A stretch of 64,000 nucleotides of DNA, taken from assembly GCF_026340675.1 (NCBI RefSeq), contig NZ_JAPEOX010000002.1, positions 2,232,001-2,296,000 of the forward strand, read 5' to 3'. The position numbers and the translations under genes were made by a program. Of this stretch, positions 49,383-58,606 are shown one piece after another. The notes under the pieces were generated by a model, which saw nothing but the letters and a program-made list of their open reading frames with translations, was not told the DNA's origin and ran no database searches. The DNA comes from Streptomyces sp. NBC_01264 (GTDB lineage: Bacteria > Actinomycetota > Actinomycetes > Streptomycetales > Streptomycetaceae). The stretch's first letter is position 1. The number at the start of each line of letters is the position of its first letter.

Positions 49383-52300
49383 GTCGACAACGGCTCCGAT
49401 CCCGCCACGTCGGCTTGCGCACCCTCGGTCACGTCCGGAGGTCTGACCGGGTCCTCACGGCGCTGCCGCCTCGTGCCGTCCCACTCCCAGCGGGTGACGA
49501 GCACTGCCGCCACCTCGTCGATCCGCGACAGCTGGGCGATGGCGACGCCGGGTACCTGCGGGTAGCAGGCCCACTCGCGTTCGCTGGTCATCACCACGTC
49601 CAGATCGAACGCATGCAGTAGCCCGAGGCACTTGGCGCGCGAGTCGTCGTCCACCCCTGCGAACGCCTCGTCGAGAGTTACCAGGCGCGGGGCGTGTGGA
49701 CTGGCCGCGCTGGCGTAGTGCGAGGAGGCCGCGGCGAACAGCGGCACGGACACCGCCAGAACCCGCTCGCCGCCTGATGCAGGGCCGGTGGCCGGGACCC
49801 AGCGGCCGTGCTGGTGTCGCTCGACCCCGAATTCGTGCCAGGTGCGGTAGTCAAGTGCGACGGTGAGGTGTTCGAGCCAGCTGCCGGAGGTGTCCTCCGT
49901 CTGCTGCCGGGCGATCTGCATCTGCAGGAACTCGCCCACGGCAGTCCGGTCCTCCGCGGTCCAGGCATCGGCGGACTGACGCAACCGCTCGCGCGCCGGG
50001 AGGAGCCCGGACGGGGCTCTGCGGGAGGCCCTCCAGACGAGCCGCAGCTTCATACCCGTGGAGGTTGGCCGGTGCTCCAGCTCGGCGTTCATGTCGCGCA
50101 CCTGCCGTTCGGCGGCCCCGATGAGTTCCTGGAGGGTGCCCGCCACCTCGGTGATCAGGTGGGTTTCGAGGATCTCCCGTTCGTGGGACGACAGGATGCG
50201 GGTGAGTTCGCCGACCTCGATGCCGAGCGCATCGGCCAGTTCCGGTACGGCGCGTTCCCTGCCCTGGTAGACGATGTCGACGACCATGCCGTCCTCGACC
50301 ATCCGGGCGGAGGCGGTGTGTCCGTGCCGGGACAGGGTGTCCTGCAGGGTCTTGAGTTCCTCGCTCAGTCGGCGCTGTACACGTTCCCAGGCAGCGTCCG
50401 AGTCGTCGACCGCGGACAGGCCCGACTCGATCGCTCGGGCGAGCACGATCGCCGGGGTGGCCGCCCAGGGGCCGTCGTCCGCGGCCGGAACGGGGAGCTC
50501 TGGTACGGCAACGGAGATCAGGCCGGTGGCGGTGAACCGCTGGAGCCCCGCGATCGCCTCCGCACGTGCCTCGGACGCGCCCGCAAGTCCCTTCTCCAGC
50601 TGCTCGATGCGTCCCTCCGCCCTGCTCGCCTCCCTGTCTGCCTCGGCATGCTGCTTTCGCGTGAGCCGCTGGTCTGCGGCGCAGACGCTCAGGGCCTCGG
50701 CCGTCTCGGTGAGCCGTCGTTCGAGCTCCGCGACGGCGGCTCCGACGGTGGAGCGCAGTGTGGTGTGACGCTCGTCCGCCGCGGCCGCCTCGCGCCCGGC
50801 CTCCTCGGTGCGCAGCGCGAGTTCGGCGGTCCGCTCCTGTGCCTGCACGGCTTCGGCCCCTTCCTCCTCGGCCTGGCGGGCCGCCTCTCCGCGTTCGCGA
50901 AGGATCGGCCACAGGGCGGCCAGGGCCACGGCGAGGGAACCGTGGGCCCGGCGTACCTCGGCGAGACCGGCCCGGTCGTGGGGCAGCCCGAGTTCAGCGG
51001 CGGTCCCGGTGAGTTCGGTGGCGGCTGCTTCGGCCCGCTCGGCCGCCTCCAGGACGTCTGCGGCCCGCTCCTCACATCGCACGCGGGTCCGGCGCACTCC
51101 ATCGGCGGAAGCGGCCACTTGGGCGTGCGCCCGGGCGAGGGGGCTCTCGTCGGGCACGCGGGACAGCTCGGCGTCGATGGTGCGGCGCCGCGCGGCCACG
51201 TTCTCGGACTGCGCCCCGACTTCACCGGACTCCTGCTGGAGTAGATCGAGTTCACCCCGCAGGACGGCGATACGGGACCTCCGCGCAGCCTCTCGTGCTC
51301 CCTCACCGACGTACTGGGCAGCGGGTTTGGCCCAGCGGCCCGTGAGCGTGCCGACACGGAAGGACCCGTCCGACCCCGTCCAGGTGTCTGCTCCGCCGTC
51401 TCCTCCCGCGCCGATGGCATCGAGCAGCCGTGCCACCGTGGCTTCGCCCACCGTCGCCGCACGGGTGTCGCCGGCGTCCACCGCCGGACGCAGCAGTGCG
51501 CCGAGCGAGGTGCCGGTCACCGGCCCGGTCGTCGGGGAGAGGAGTACGTCGTGACCCTCTGCGGTGAGGGCCGAGCCGTCGGGAAGCACCCACGCGTCCA
51601 GCAGCCCGGAGGCTTCCAGTGCCGCCTCCAGTCCGGCGCGCTCCTGGCCCGTGAGCTCCTCCCGAAAGTCCACCAGCCGCCACAGCGGTGCGCCGGGCAG
51701 TTGGTCACGCAGGCCCGGGGTGCGGGTGTGCGGGGGCTGGGGCCCTCGTCGGCCGCCCGCCTCCAGAGCGGTCAGCTCCTCCCGGACCCGGGCCGTGCGC
51801 GCCGCCAGCGCCACCGCCCGGCGCGCCGCTTCGGCTGCCTGATCGGCCAGCAGCGCCGAGGTCTCGCCATGGGCCCGTACCGCCCGGGTGCGGGCCGGGT
51901 AGGGCCCGTCGAGGTGCCCCGTCCACTCCTGGAGTTCGTCGAGCAGGCCGGTCAGGTCGGGGTAGTCCAGCTCGGTGCAGGCGCGGGCGTGTTCCCGTAC
52001 GTCGTCCAGCAGGGCCTGCCCGGCCCGTACGGCGGTTTCCTCGGTCAAGCCGTGCGCCGCGGTGCTGTGGTCGAGATCGGCGTTCGCCTCGTCGAGGCGG
52101 ATGGATGCCCGGCGCCGGCCCTCGGCGGCGCGCTCGGCCCTCTCCGCGAGGTCCTCCGCGTGGGCGAGCGCGCGCTCGGCCCGTTCCGTCTCCTCCTCGG
52201 TCATCCGTCGCAGTTCGGACTCCGCTGGCCCGTCGTCCCCGGGCAGGTCGATCCGTGCGGCAGCGGCCGCCTCCCGTGCTTGAGCGATTGTGCTCTCGGC

Positions 52301-53509
52301 CAGCCGGCCGGCGGCCTGCAGCCGGTTGTCGGCGGCCTGCAGCCGCCCGCGGGCCCGGGTGTGCAGCGCCGCGGCCTGGTCTCGGTCGTCCCGGGCACGG
52401 TCCAGGGCCTGTTCCGCACGTTCCACCGCCTTGGCCGCTTGCTCCAGCTCGCGGGCGCTGCGCATCTCGGGTCCCTCGCGCAAGGCCGCGTCCTGGGCTC
52501 GCAGGCGGGCCTCGGCCTCCTCCAGGACCGAGATCCGTTCCTCGGCTGCCGCCCTGTCCTCCTGGGCACGTGTCTGTTGTACCTGTGCCTCGGCGAGGTC
52601 CCGCTGCAGGTGCTCGTAGCGGGAGTGCTCGACGCGCGGGAGACGCGCGCGCCGCCGGGTGGCGATGCGTGCGTAGCGCCGGTAGTGGTCCAGGAAGGCG
52701 GTGGCAGCCCGCTCGGCGGCGGAGGCCGCGGCCAATTCCTCCTTCTCCTCGTCCAGGGATCGGAAGGCCTCGGCCACGTCGGCGATGACCGCCTGGTCCA
52801 TGGGTGGCAGCGCCTCCGTGAGGGCCCGGGACAGAGCTGCCTCGTTGGGGCGCTTGGACAGCTGCGGCTGGCGCAGCTGGATGAGCAGATCCACCAGTGC
52901 GCCGTAGCGCTGCTCGCCCAGTCCGAAGAGTGCCTCGTCGACGGCCCTGCGGTAGGTCTTCGCCTGGTCGTAGACCAGGCCGTACCCGGCGACGGCTTCG
53001 GCGAGCCGGTCCCGGGACAGCGCTGTGCCGGTGGCGTCGAGCAGGCTGAGTGACGTCTCGGCTGCGGCAGCGGCCTCCTGGCCGTGGTCGACCCGCTGAC
53101 TGGTGAGTGCGTACCAATGACGTGCGATGCCCCGCCCGCTGACCGCCTTGAGGCCGCAGAGCAGCGTACGGAAGTGCTGCTCGCCGCTCGTCTCGTCCCG
53201 CCTGCCGAACTCGATCCACGTGTAGCCGAGCCGCTCGGAGTGCGGATGCTCCCCGCCGAGGAGGAGGTTCCACTCCATCCGCTTGCCCGGGTCGCCGTCG
53301 GGTTCGACTCGGCGTGAGCTGAGGTCACCGTCGAGCAGGAAGGGCAGGGTCAGGGCGAGCACCTTGGACTTGCCGGTGCCGTTGTTGCCGCGCAGGAGCA
53401 GCCGCCCGTCCCGGAAGTGGAACTCCTCGACGTCGTAGTGGAAGAGGTCGACGAGGCCGATGCGCATCGGCTGCCATCGGGAGCGCAGCGGGGTGGGGAG
53501 GCGGGTCAC
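49379..53509 (-). CDS. jetC: Wadjet type II SMC-like ATPase JetC (TIGR02680)
   Basis: 1376 residues. N-terminal half ATPase with Walker A LLRGNNGTGKSKVLALTLPF, long Glu/Arg/Ala coiled-coil arms (about 230-1180) around a central hinge-like region, then the C-terminal half with signature SGGERVLAVSVPLFAAASS and Walker B LVTLDEAFAGVDDDSRAK. It is the motor that extrudes DNA loops. GTG 53509 overlaps the jetB stop. Size and motif order match TIGR02680. Confidence 0.93.
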   Translation of the reverse strand: MTRLPTPLRSRWQPMRIGLVDLFHYDVEEFHFRDGRLLLRGNNGTGKSKVLALTLPFLLDGDLSSRRVEPDGDPGKRMEWNLLLGGEHPHSERLGYTWIEFGRRDETSGEQHFRTLLCGLKAVSGRGIARHWYALTSQRVDHGQEAAAAAETSLSLLDATGTALSRDRLAEAVAGYGLVYDQAKTYRRAVDEALFGLGEQRYGALVDLLIQLRQPQLSKRPNEAALSRALTEALPPMDQAVIADVAEAFRSLDEEKEELAAASAAERAATAFLDHYRRYARIATRRRARLPRVEHSRYEHLQRDLAEAQVQQTRAQEDRAAAEERISVLEEAEARLRAQDAALREGPEMRSARELEQAAKAVERAEQALDRARDDRDQAAALHTRARGRLQAADNRLQAAGRLAESTIAQAREAAAAARIDLPGDDGPAESELRRMTEEETERAERALAHAEDLAERAERAAEGRRRASIRLDEANADLDHSTAAHGLTEETAVRAGQALLDDVREHARACTELDYPDLTGLLDELQEWTGHLDGPYPARTRAVRAHGETSALLADQAAEAARRAVALAARTARVREELTALEAGGRRGPQPPHTRTPGLRDQLPGAPLWRLVDFREELTGQERAGLEAALEASGLLDAWVLPDGSALTAEGHDVLLSPTTGPVTGTSLGALLRPAVDAGDTRAATVGEATVARLLDAIGAGGDGGADTWTGSDGSFRVGTLTGRWAKPAAQYVGEGAREAARRSRIAVLRGELDLLQQESGEVGAQSENVAARRRTIDAELSRVPDESPLARAHAQVAASADGVRRTRVRCEERAADVLEAAERAEAAATELTGTAAELGLPHDRAGLAEVRRAHGSLAVALAALWPILRERGEAARQAEEEGAEAVQAQERTAELALRTEEAGREAAAADERHTTLRSTVGAAVAELERRLTETAEALSVCAADQRLTRKQHAEADREASRAEGRIEQLEKGLAGASEARAEAIAGLQRFTATGLISVAVPELPVPAADDGPWAATPAIVLARAIESGLSAVDDSDAAWERVQRRLSEELKTLQDTLSRHGHTASARMVEDGMVVDIVYQGRERAVPELADALGIEVGELTRILSSHEREILETHLITEVAGTLQELIGAAERQVRDMNAELEHRPTSTGMKLRLVWRASRRAPSGLLPARERLRQSADAWTAEDRTAVGEFLQMQIARQQTEDTSGSWLEHLTVALDYRTWHEFGVERHQHGRWVPATGPASGGERVLAVSVPLFAAASSHYASAASPHAPRLVTLDEAFAGVDDDSRAKCLGLLHAFDLDVVMTSEREWACYPQVPGVAIAQLSRIDEVAAVLVTRWEWDGTRRQRREDPVRPPDVTEGAQADVAGSEPLST

Positions 53510-54744
53510 GGCGTGCGGGCCTTTCGCTGCGCGGGCATACGTGCGGTACCTGGTTCGAGTACGACGGTCTCGCCGACCGCGTACCGGGCGAGGGCCGGCC
53601 GTGGGGCCACCCCGTGGGCCGTACGGGAGACCAGCCCGAGGGCGGCGAGTCGGGCGACGGCCTGTTCCACGAGTTCGGCCTCCATGCCGGGCTCCCGTGC
53701 GGACTTGGCCCAGAATCCGCCGTGCTCGGCGGCGAGTTCCCGGACCCTGACCGCCAGCTGTTCGCCGGCAACGGGACCGCCGGCCGCGGCCAGGTGCTCG
53801 GCGAGCAGCAAGGTGATGTGGCCGTGGGTGCCCTGTTCGGGCATGCGGACGTCGGTGAGGTCGTCGTCGGGGTCGACCATCGCGATGCCTTCGGCGCGCA
53901 CCTCGGGGACCAGTCCGGTCAGCTCGGTGATGCGGGTGGTGAGGAAGCCCCTCTGGCGGGTGAGGTAGCCGAGCTCGGAGTCGGTCAGCTCGTCGTAGTA
54001 CAACACGGGGTCGTCCAGCAGCCTGCGGGTCAGTGAGCGCCGCATCGCGCGGAAGCGCAGTTCGTCGCTGTCCAGAGCGGTCTCGGCCGCGAGTTGGGCC
54101 AGCCGGTCACCGAGCGCCTGCGTGTGCACGGTGGAGGGGCCGCGGCGCGCGGCGAGCAGCCCGGCCAGCACTCGGCGTTCCACGTCGTACAGGACGTCGC
54201 CGGCTCCGCTGACGTACGCGTCCTCGTCGCCGGCCACGCGCCGCAGCACTCCGAGGCCGAGCAGGAGCCGTACGACAGCGGCGAGGTCGAGGCGCTCGTC
54301 CCGGCGGTCCAGGGTGAACTGGATGCCCGCACGAGCGAGGTGGGGGTCGGCGGCGTCGATCACCACCTGGTCGGCGAGGCGGCCGAGTGCGATCTGCGCC
54401 TCGCCGCGTTCGAGGGCGGCAAGGGCGAGGCAGAGCAGGACGTAGCGGCGCCGTGTGAACGGGGCGGCCGCGCGGCTCGCCTCGCGCGCGGGGTGTGTCG
54501 GGTCGCTGAGAGCTCCCGGTATCTTCCGCAGGCGGGCGGCCTCGGCATCCGTCTGGAGCGACCACCCGGTATTGCGGTCGAACCACTCACGCAGTTCGGA
54601 GGCATGTCGCCGGACGAGACGGAACTCGTCGGCGTACCGGCCGTGGGCCAGCAGCAGAGGCTGCTTGAGCAGGGCACGAGCAGCCTTGCGGAGATCGGCT
54701 GCGTGCTGGCCGTCGAGCACCTCGGCGAGCGGGGTCCCGTTCAT
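53506..54744 (-). CDS. jetB: Wadjet type II subunit JetB (TIGR02678)
   Basis: 412 residues, ATG 54744 overlapping the jetA stop as ATGA. Rich in winged-helix-like segments with no enzymatic motif, as expected for a kite-like subunit of an SMC complex; RRYVLLCLALAALERGEAQIALGRLAD and LLDDPVLYYDELTDSELGYLTRQRGFLTTRITELTGL are typical stretches. Assigned by length, operon position and sequence character. Confidence 0.88.
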   Translation of the reverse strand: MNGTPLAEVLDGQHAADLRKAARALLKQPLLLAHGRYADEFRLVRRHASELREWFDRNTGWSLQTDAEAARLRKIPGALSDPTHPAREASRAAAPFTRRRYVLLCLALAALERGEAQIALGRLADQVVIDAADPHLARAGIQFTLDRRDERLDLAAVVRLLLGLGVLRRVAGDEDAYVSGAGDVLYDVERRVLAGLLAARRGPSTVHTQALGDRLAQLAAETALDSDELRFRAMRRSLTRRLLDDPVLYYDELTDSELGYLTRQRGFLTTRITELTGLVPEVRAEGIAMVDPDDDLTDVRMPEQGTHGHITLLLAEHLAAAGGPVAGEQLAVRVRELAAEHGGFWAKSAREPGMEAELVEQAVARLAALGLVSRTAHGVAPRPALARYAVGETVVLEPGTARMPAQRKARTP

Positions 54745-56303
54745 CGATCGCCGACTCCGTTCGTCAGGTCGATGATCTCGATGAGATGGTCGGGACCCCG
54801 GAAGATGCCTTCGGGTGTCCGGATCTCCGCGGTTCCGCCATCGGCGACAGCGGTGAGTCGGATCTCCATGGAGCCGTCGTTGCTGGTGGCCGCGGTGTGC
54901 CGCATACCGGGCCGCCAGGTGGCCAGCGCGTCGCCTAGGAGTTGGAGGAAGAGCCCGAAGGAGGAGGGATCGAGTTCACCGACCCCGGACAGCCGGGTGA
55001 TCCCGTCCGTGACGAGCCGGGCGCGCGCCGCCGCGGTCTCGGCGGCCTGCTTGGCGGCTATCTCGGCGAGTCCGCGGCGTCGCTCCTCCCGGTCCTCGAC
55101 CTTGCGGGGTTTGCCGCGCCGCTCGTAGCTGCCGGTGCGGCGCAGCTGGGGGCTGATCCGCAGCGGCTCGGCCTCGGCCCACGGGGTGGCCGCGGGCACA
55201 GGCCGTGCCGCACGGGCGGCCAGCGTTTCGGCGTCTACGGTGAGGTGCCGGGCGGGATACAGCCCGAAGGCGGTGCGCCACAGCCGGTGGCGGGCGTCGT
55301 CGTCGGGTGCCTCGGCGAACCAGCGGGCCAGGGTACGGAAGTCGGCGGACCGGTCGGAGCGTCCGGCTCTGCGTTCGTTCAGCGACCGCACGACGGCCAG
55401 GAGCTGGGGAATCGCACCGAGGGCCCTGCCGCGCAGCAGCCTGGCCTGCGACTCGCGTCCGTCCCTGCTGATGAACCATGCCGCGAGGCCGGCCCAGCGC
55501 CCCTCCCACCGTTCATACGCCTCCTTCTCCGCGTGCTCGACCTCTTCCGGCGAGGCATCGGCCGCCTCGCGGACGGCGGCAGCCCGCAGCAGCGGCCCGA
55601 TACTCCCGTCGTCTTCCAGCTCCAGGATCAGCCGCGCGATGCGCCCCCCAAGGGTGATCAGATCCTGGATGAACCGCTCCAGGTACTGGATGAGCCGGTC
55701 TTTGTAGGCGAGGAACACCTCCTCTTCCACATCATGGAGGTCGATGGTTCGCTGCAGGGACCCCATGAAGGCGCGGGCGTTGTCGGCGAGCGCGGCGAAC
55801 CGGCTCGCGAGCGCGTCAAGCGCCAGATGCGTTTTGGCCTGATCCGGCTGTTCTTCAGCTGCCAAGACAAGCAGGGCCCGCAACTGGGTCACGATGTCGT
55901 GCAGGGCGACGGCCTGCAGCGCACCGCGCCGCCCGAGCGCCTCGTCGTAAACGCCCAACGCCTCCTCGGCCGCTTCCCCGGCCCGGGTGAGCTGGTAGAT
56001 GTACCGCTTCCGGTAGAAGTCTTCGACAGCGGTGACCCGGGCAGTGTCGGGATCGGCCCGCAGATTCCCCCAGCCGACGAGGCTGTCCAGTGCCTTGACC
56101 ACGGCTTCCAGCTCGGCGGGCCGCGCGTCGGCCGGCAGCGCGGCGTGCACGTCCTCCGGACGCAGATGGACGGCGAACCGCTCCTTGGCCACGACGAAGG
56201 CCCGCATCACCTGCCGGTAGAGACCTGTGTTCTGCACGGTGAGGTGGGCGAAGGGGTTGTAGCTGTCCGGTCGAGGCTCCGGGGCAGTGGTGGTGACGCT
56301 CAT
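54741..56303 (-). CDS. jetA: Wadjet type II subunit JetA (TIGR02677)
   Basis: About 520 residues from ATG 56303 (MSVTTTAPEPRP); the frame is open to 56492 but the extra sequence is not family-like. NPFAHLTVQNTGLYRQVMRAFVVAKERFAVHLRPEDVHAAL followed by VEDFYRKRYIYQLTRAGEAAE is the TIGR02677 opening. It acts as the kleisin-like subunit bridging the JetC heads. First gene of the four-gene operon; its promoter should lie in 56304-56512. Confidence 0.9.
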   Translation of the reverse strand: MSVTTTAPEPRPDSYNPFAHLTVQNTGLYRQVMRAFVVAKERFAVHLRPEDVHAALPADARPAELEAVVKALDSLVGWGNLRADPDTARVTAVEDFYRKRYIYQLTRAGEAAEEALGVYDEALGRRGALQAVALHDIVTQLRALLVLAAEEQPDQAKTHLALDALASRFAALADNARAFMGSLQRTIDLHDVEEEVFLAYKDRLIQYLERFIQDLITLGGRIARLILELEDDGSIGPLLRAAAVREAADASPEEVEHAEKEAYERWEGRWAGLAAWFISRDGRESQARLLRGRALGAIPQLLAVVRSLNERRAGRSDRSADFRTLARWFAEAPDDDARHRLWRTAFGLYPARHLTVDAETLAARAARPVPAATPWAEAEPLRISPQLRRTGSYERRGKPRKVEDREERRRGLAEIAAKQAAETAAARARLVTDGITRLSGVGELDPSSFGLFLQLLGDALATWRPGMRHTAATSNDGSMEIRLTAVADGGTAEIRTPEGIFRGPDHLIEIIDLTNGVGDR

Positions 56304-56512
56304 CGCGGCCATTGTCCCCCAGCAGACGGAGCGGACGACAGGGACGAAAGCACTTGGCTGATTCGCAACGCGGTGTGTGCCCTCCCGGACCCCCGCCCGG
56401 ACCGTACACGGGACGTCGTCGATGCCCTTGGCCAGCTGCGCGCGGTCGCCATGTGACCGTACGCGCCCACTCGTGCACAGAACCGCGGCCACTTTGTCCC
56501 AGCTGAGCCGCC

Positions 56513-57253
56513 CTACGCGCGTGCCAACACATGGTGAGGAATCTCCTTCAGGCGGCTCGGGCCTCTCCCCTCATATATCCGAAGTGCGGCTCGTGTCGCG
56601 CACGAGTGGACATCACGTAGTACTGGAGTTTCGCAGTTTTCATGATCGGCTGCCGGGTGGCCGGTGACCCTGTGTGAGATCCGCTGAACAGGCCCGCGCA
56701 CGAAGGGGCGTGGCGGGACTACCACTTCCACCGAGTCCCCCTGCAGCGCGAGCAGGCCGATGCCAAAGAATTCCGCGCGCAGCACGGCATCATCCTTGCG
56801 CCGCAATGCGCCCTCCACTACTACCGCGCGAGAACAGAACGGAGTAAATCGCTCGGCCTTCTCCATCGCCGACTCCCAACTTCGGCCGGGCACGAACGCC
56901 ATATCGATGTGGACAGGATGCGCCGCTCGGCGGGTGACCGCCCCGTCCCTCCGGACCACCGCGCCCTTCGGAAGCGACTTCAGCACCCGCCGCTCCCGCT
57001 CACTCAAGGAGTCGGCAGGAACCTGCTCGCCCAGGGGCAGCGACATGAGGAGGTCCAGCACGTCAGGTCTCGTCAGCGGCGGCATCCCATCAGCTGCCCG
57101 CCGCTCCCGCTCGCGCACGTCAGAGCGATAGGCCACAACGGCTTCCGTACCGAAGGCCTCGACGAGCGCCAGCTTCGCCTCCCGGGGCACGAGGTCGCAG
57201 GGAGCCAGCGCACCTGCGACGACATCCATCTGCTCTCGCGCCATGACCGACAT
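56513..57253 (-). CDS. Hypothetical protein upstream of Wadjet operon
   Basis: 246 residues, ATG 57253. No domain recognised. Visible features: RERERRAADGMPPLTRPDVLDLLMSLPLGEQVPADSLSERERRVLKSLPKGAVVRRDGAVTRRAAHPVHID, a possible winged-helix-like half, then a beta-rich C-terminal half (AVVVEGALRRKDDAVLRAEFFGIGLLAL..VEVVVPPRPF). It is 210 bp upstream of jetA on the same strand and could be a regulator or accessory protein, but nothing proves a link. Confidence 0.6.
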   Translation of the reverse strand: MSVMAREQMDVVAGALAPCDLVPREAKLALVEAFGTEAVVAYRSDVRERERRAADGMPPLTRPDVLDLLMSLPLGEQVPADSLSERERRVLKSLPKGAVVRRDGAVTRRAAHPVHIDMAFVPGRSWESAMEKAERFTPFCSRAVVVEGALRRKDDAVLRAEFFGIGLLALQGDSVEVVVPPRPFVRGPVQRISHRVTGHPAADHENCETPVLRDVHSCATRAALRIYEGRGPSRLKEIPHHVLARA

Positions 57254-57588
57254 GAACCAACCCGCTCTCGTCTCGAACCGACACCCTCGTCCGCGGTGCC
57301 TCTGCCCGCTCCTGCTTACACTCAGGCCCCCATCACCGGAAGCACGAGCGGCCCACCGTTCACGCGATCCACTCGCCAGGCCCCTCCTGGCCGCAGCCGA
57401 GCGGGATCACAAGGCCTAACCAGCCTTCCCCTGACCAAGACACCGGAACGCCTCTGTACGGAAAGCCAGGCTAGTACGGGCACTCGCTCTGCCCATGGCC
57501 GCCTCCTCGGATGATCGGGAAACGGGCAGCACACGCCACAGGCCGATCAGCAAGCGTCCACGGCGGCCACCAGCGAGCGACTGCGAGC
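57254..57588. other. Non-coding gap
   Basis: About 335 bp up to the IS left end. No gene, RNA or repeat recognised; it should contain the promoter of the 246-residue gene. Confidence 0.4.
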
Positions 57589-58471
57589 CTAAGGGCTGTC
57601 CCGTAAATGATCTTTGGGTCGGCCTGGACGTGGCTGTTCGCTGTGCGGCCCGTCCGCCTATCCGGCGAGGGCGAGGTTGTGCATGCGGGCGATGCCGAGC
57701 ATGGCGTGGTGGACGCCGTCGCCTTTGAGGCGGCAGTCGCGGAGGATCTTCCAGGTCTTCATGCGGGCGAAGACGTGCTCGACGCGGGCGCGGACCTGCT
57801 TGTGGGACTTGTTGTGTGCCTGCTTCCAGTCGGGCAGTTCTTCGCCTTTGCGTCGGCGGTGTGGCATGACGAGTCCGGTGCCCGGGTAGCCGCCGTCGGC
57901 GATCGTGAGGGTCTTGCCGACGGCGGCTTTGGCTCCGGATTCCTCCCAGGCCTTGCAGTCGTTGCGGTTCCCGGCGAGCGGCCGGCCGACCACGACGACC
58001 AGTCGGGTGTCGGCGTCAATGACGACCTGGTGGTTCGTGGAGTACCGGTAGTCTTCGACTGCGCGGCGATCGCGTGGTCTCGGGTGGGCACCAGGGTGCC
58101 GTCCACGATCAGCACGGTGTCCTTGGCGAACCGCTTGCGGGGCTGGAGCGCGAGCATCGGCCCGAGATGGTCGATGATGCGGTCCGCTGCGGACTTCGAG
58201 ACCCCGAAGAGCGGGGCGAGCTGGCGCATCGTCAAGTTCGTGCGCCAGTACGCAGCGACCAGCAGGGCCCGGTCCTCCAGCGGAAGGCTCCACGGCCGGC
58301 CCTTGCGGACCCCATCAGCCCCCTCGCGCCGCAGCACCGTCACGAGCTTCCCGAAGCAGCGCGGGCTCAGCCCGGTGAACGGGGCTATCCAAGACGGCTC
58401 CGACGCCGTGATCACACCAGCCACGCCAAGATCATCTCACCCGCGGCCAGCAGTTACGGGACAACCCTTAG
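57589..58471 (-). mobile_element. IS5-family insertion sequence (883 bp)
   Basis: Terminal inverted repeats: left CTAAGGGCTGTCCCGTAA at 57589, right (reverse complement) CTAAGGGTTGTCCCGTAA ending at 58471, one mismatch in 18. Length and DDE_Tnp_4-type transposase fit small Streptomyces IS5-family elements. Target duplication is not clear: 2-3 bases at most. Confidence 0.85.
57658..58424 (-). pseudogene. IS5-family transposase, frameshifted
   Basis: The first frame runs from GTG 58424 (MAGVITASEPSWIAPFTGL) through the first catalytic Asp (VLIVDGTLVPTRDHAIAAQS). Near 58050 the coherent sequence moves to another frame: YRYSTNHQVVIDADTRLVVVVG, the second Asp in IADGGYPGTG and the Glu in RARVEHVFARMK, ending at 57658. 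The junction CAGTCGAAGACTACCGG appears to lack one base compared with an expected SKNYRYS. Either an inactivating deletion or programmed frameshifting. Confidence 0.8.
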
Positions 58472-58606
58472 CCACCGCAAGCGGCCATGCCTACATCTGT
58501 CCGAGTCTTCGCCGCCGTCAGCCCACCCCTCAGTCTCTTCCGACCGCGCCAGGCGGAGCGCGGCTGAGAGCATGTCCGTGAGGTATTCGTGCGGTGGGGA
58601 GTTCAA

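Noticed and set aside
57586..58474. CTAA as target-site duplication of the IS
   Set aside because: The flanking bases are inverted, not direct, repeats, so they belong to the terminal inverted repeats.
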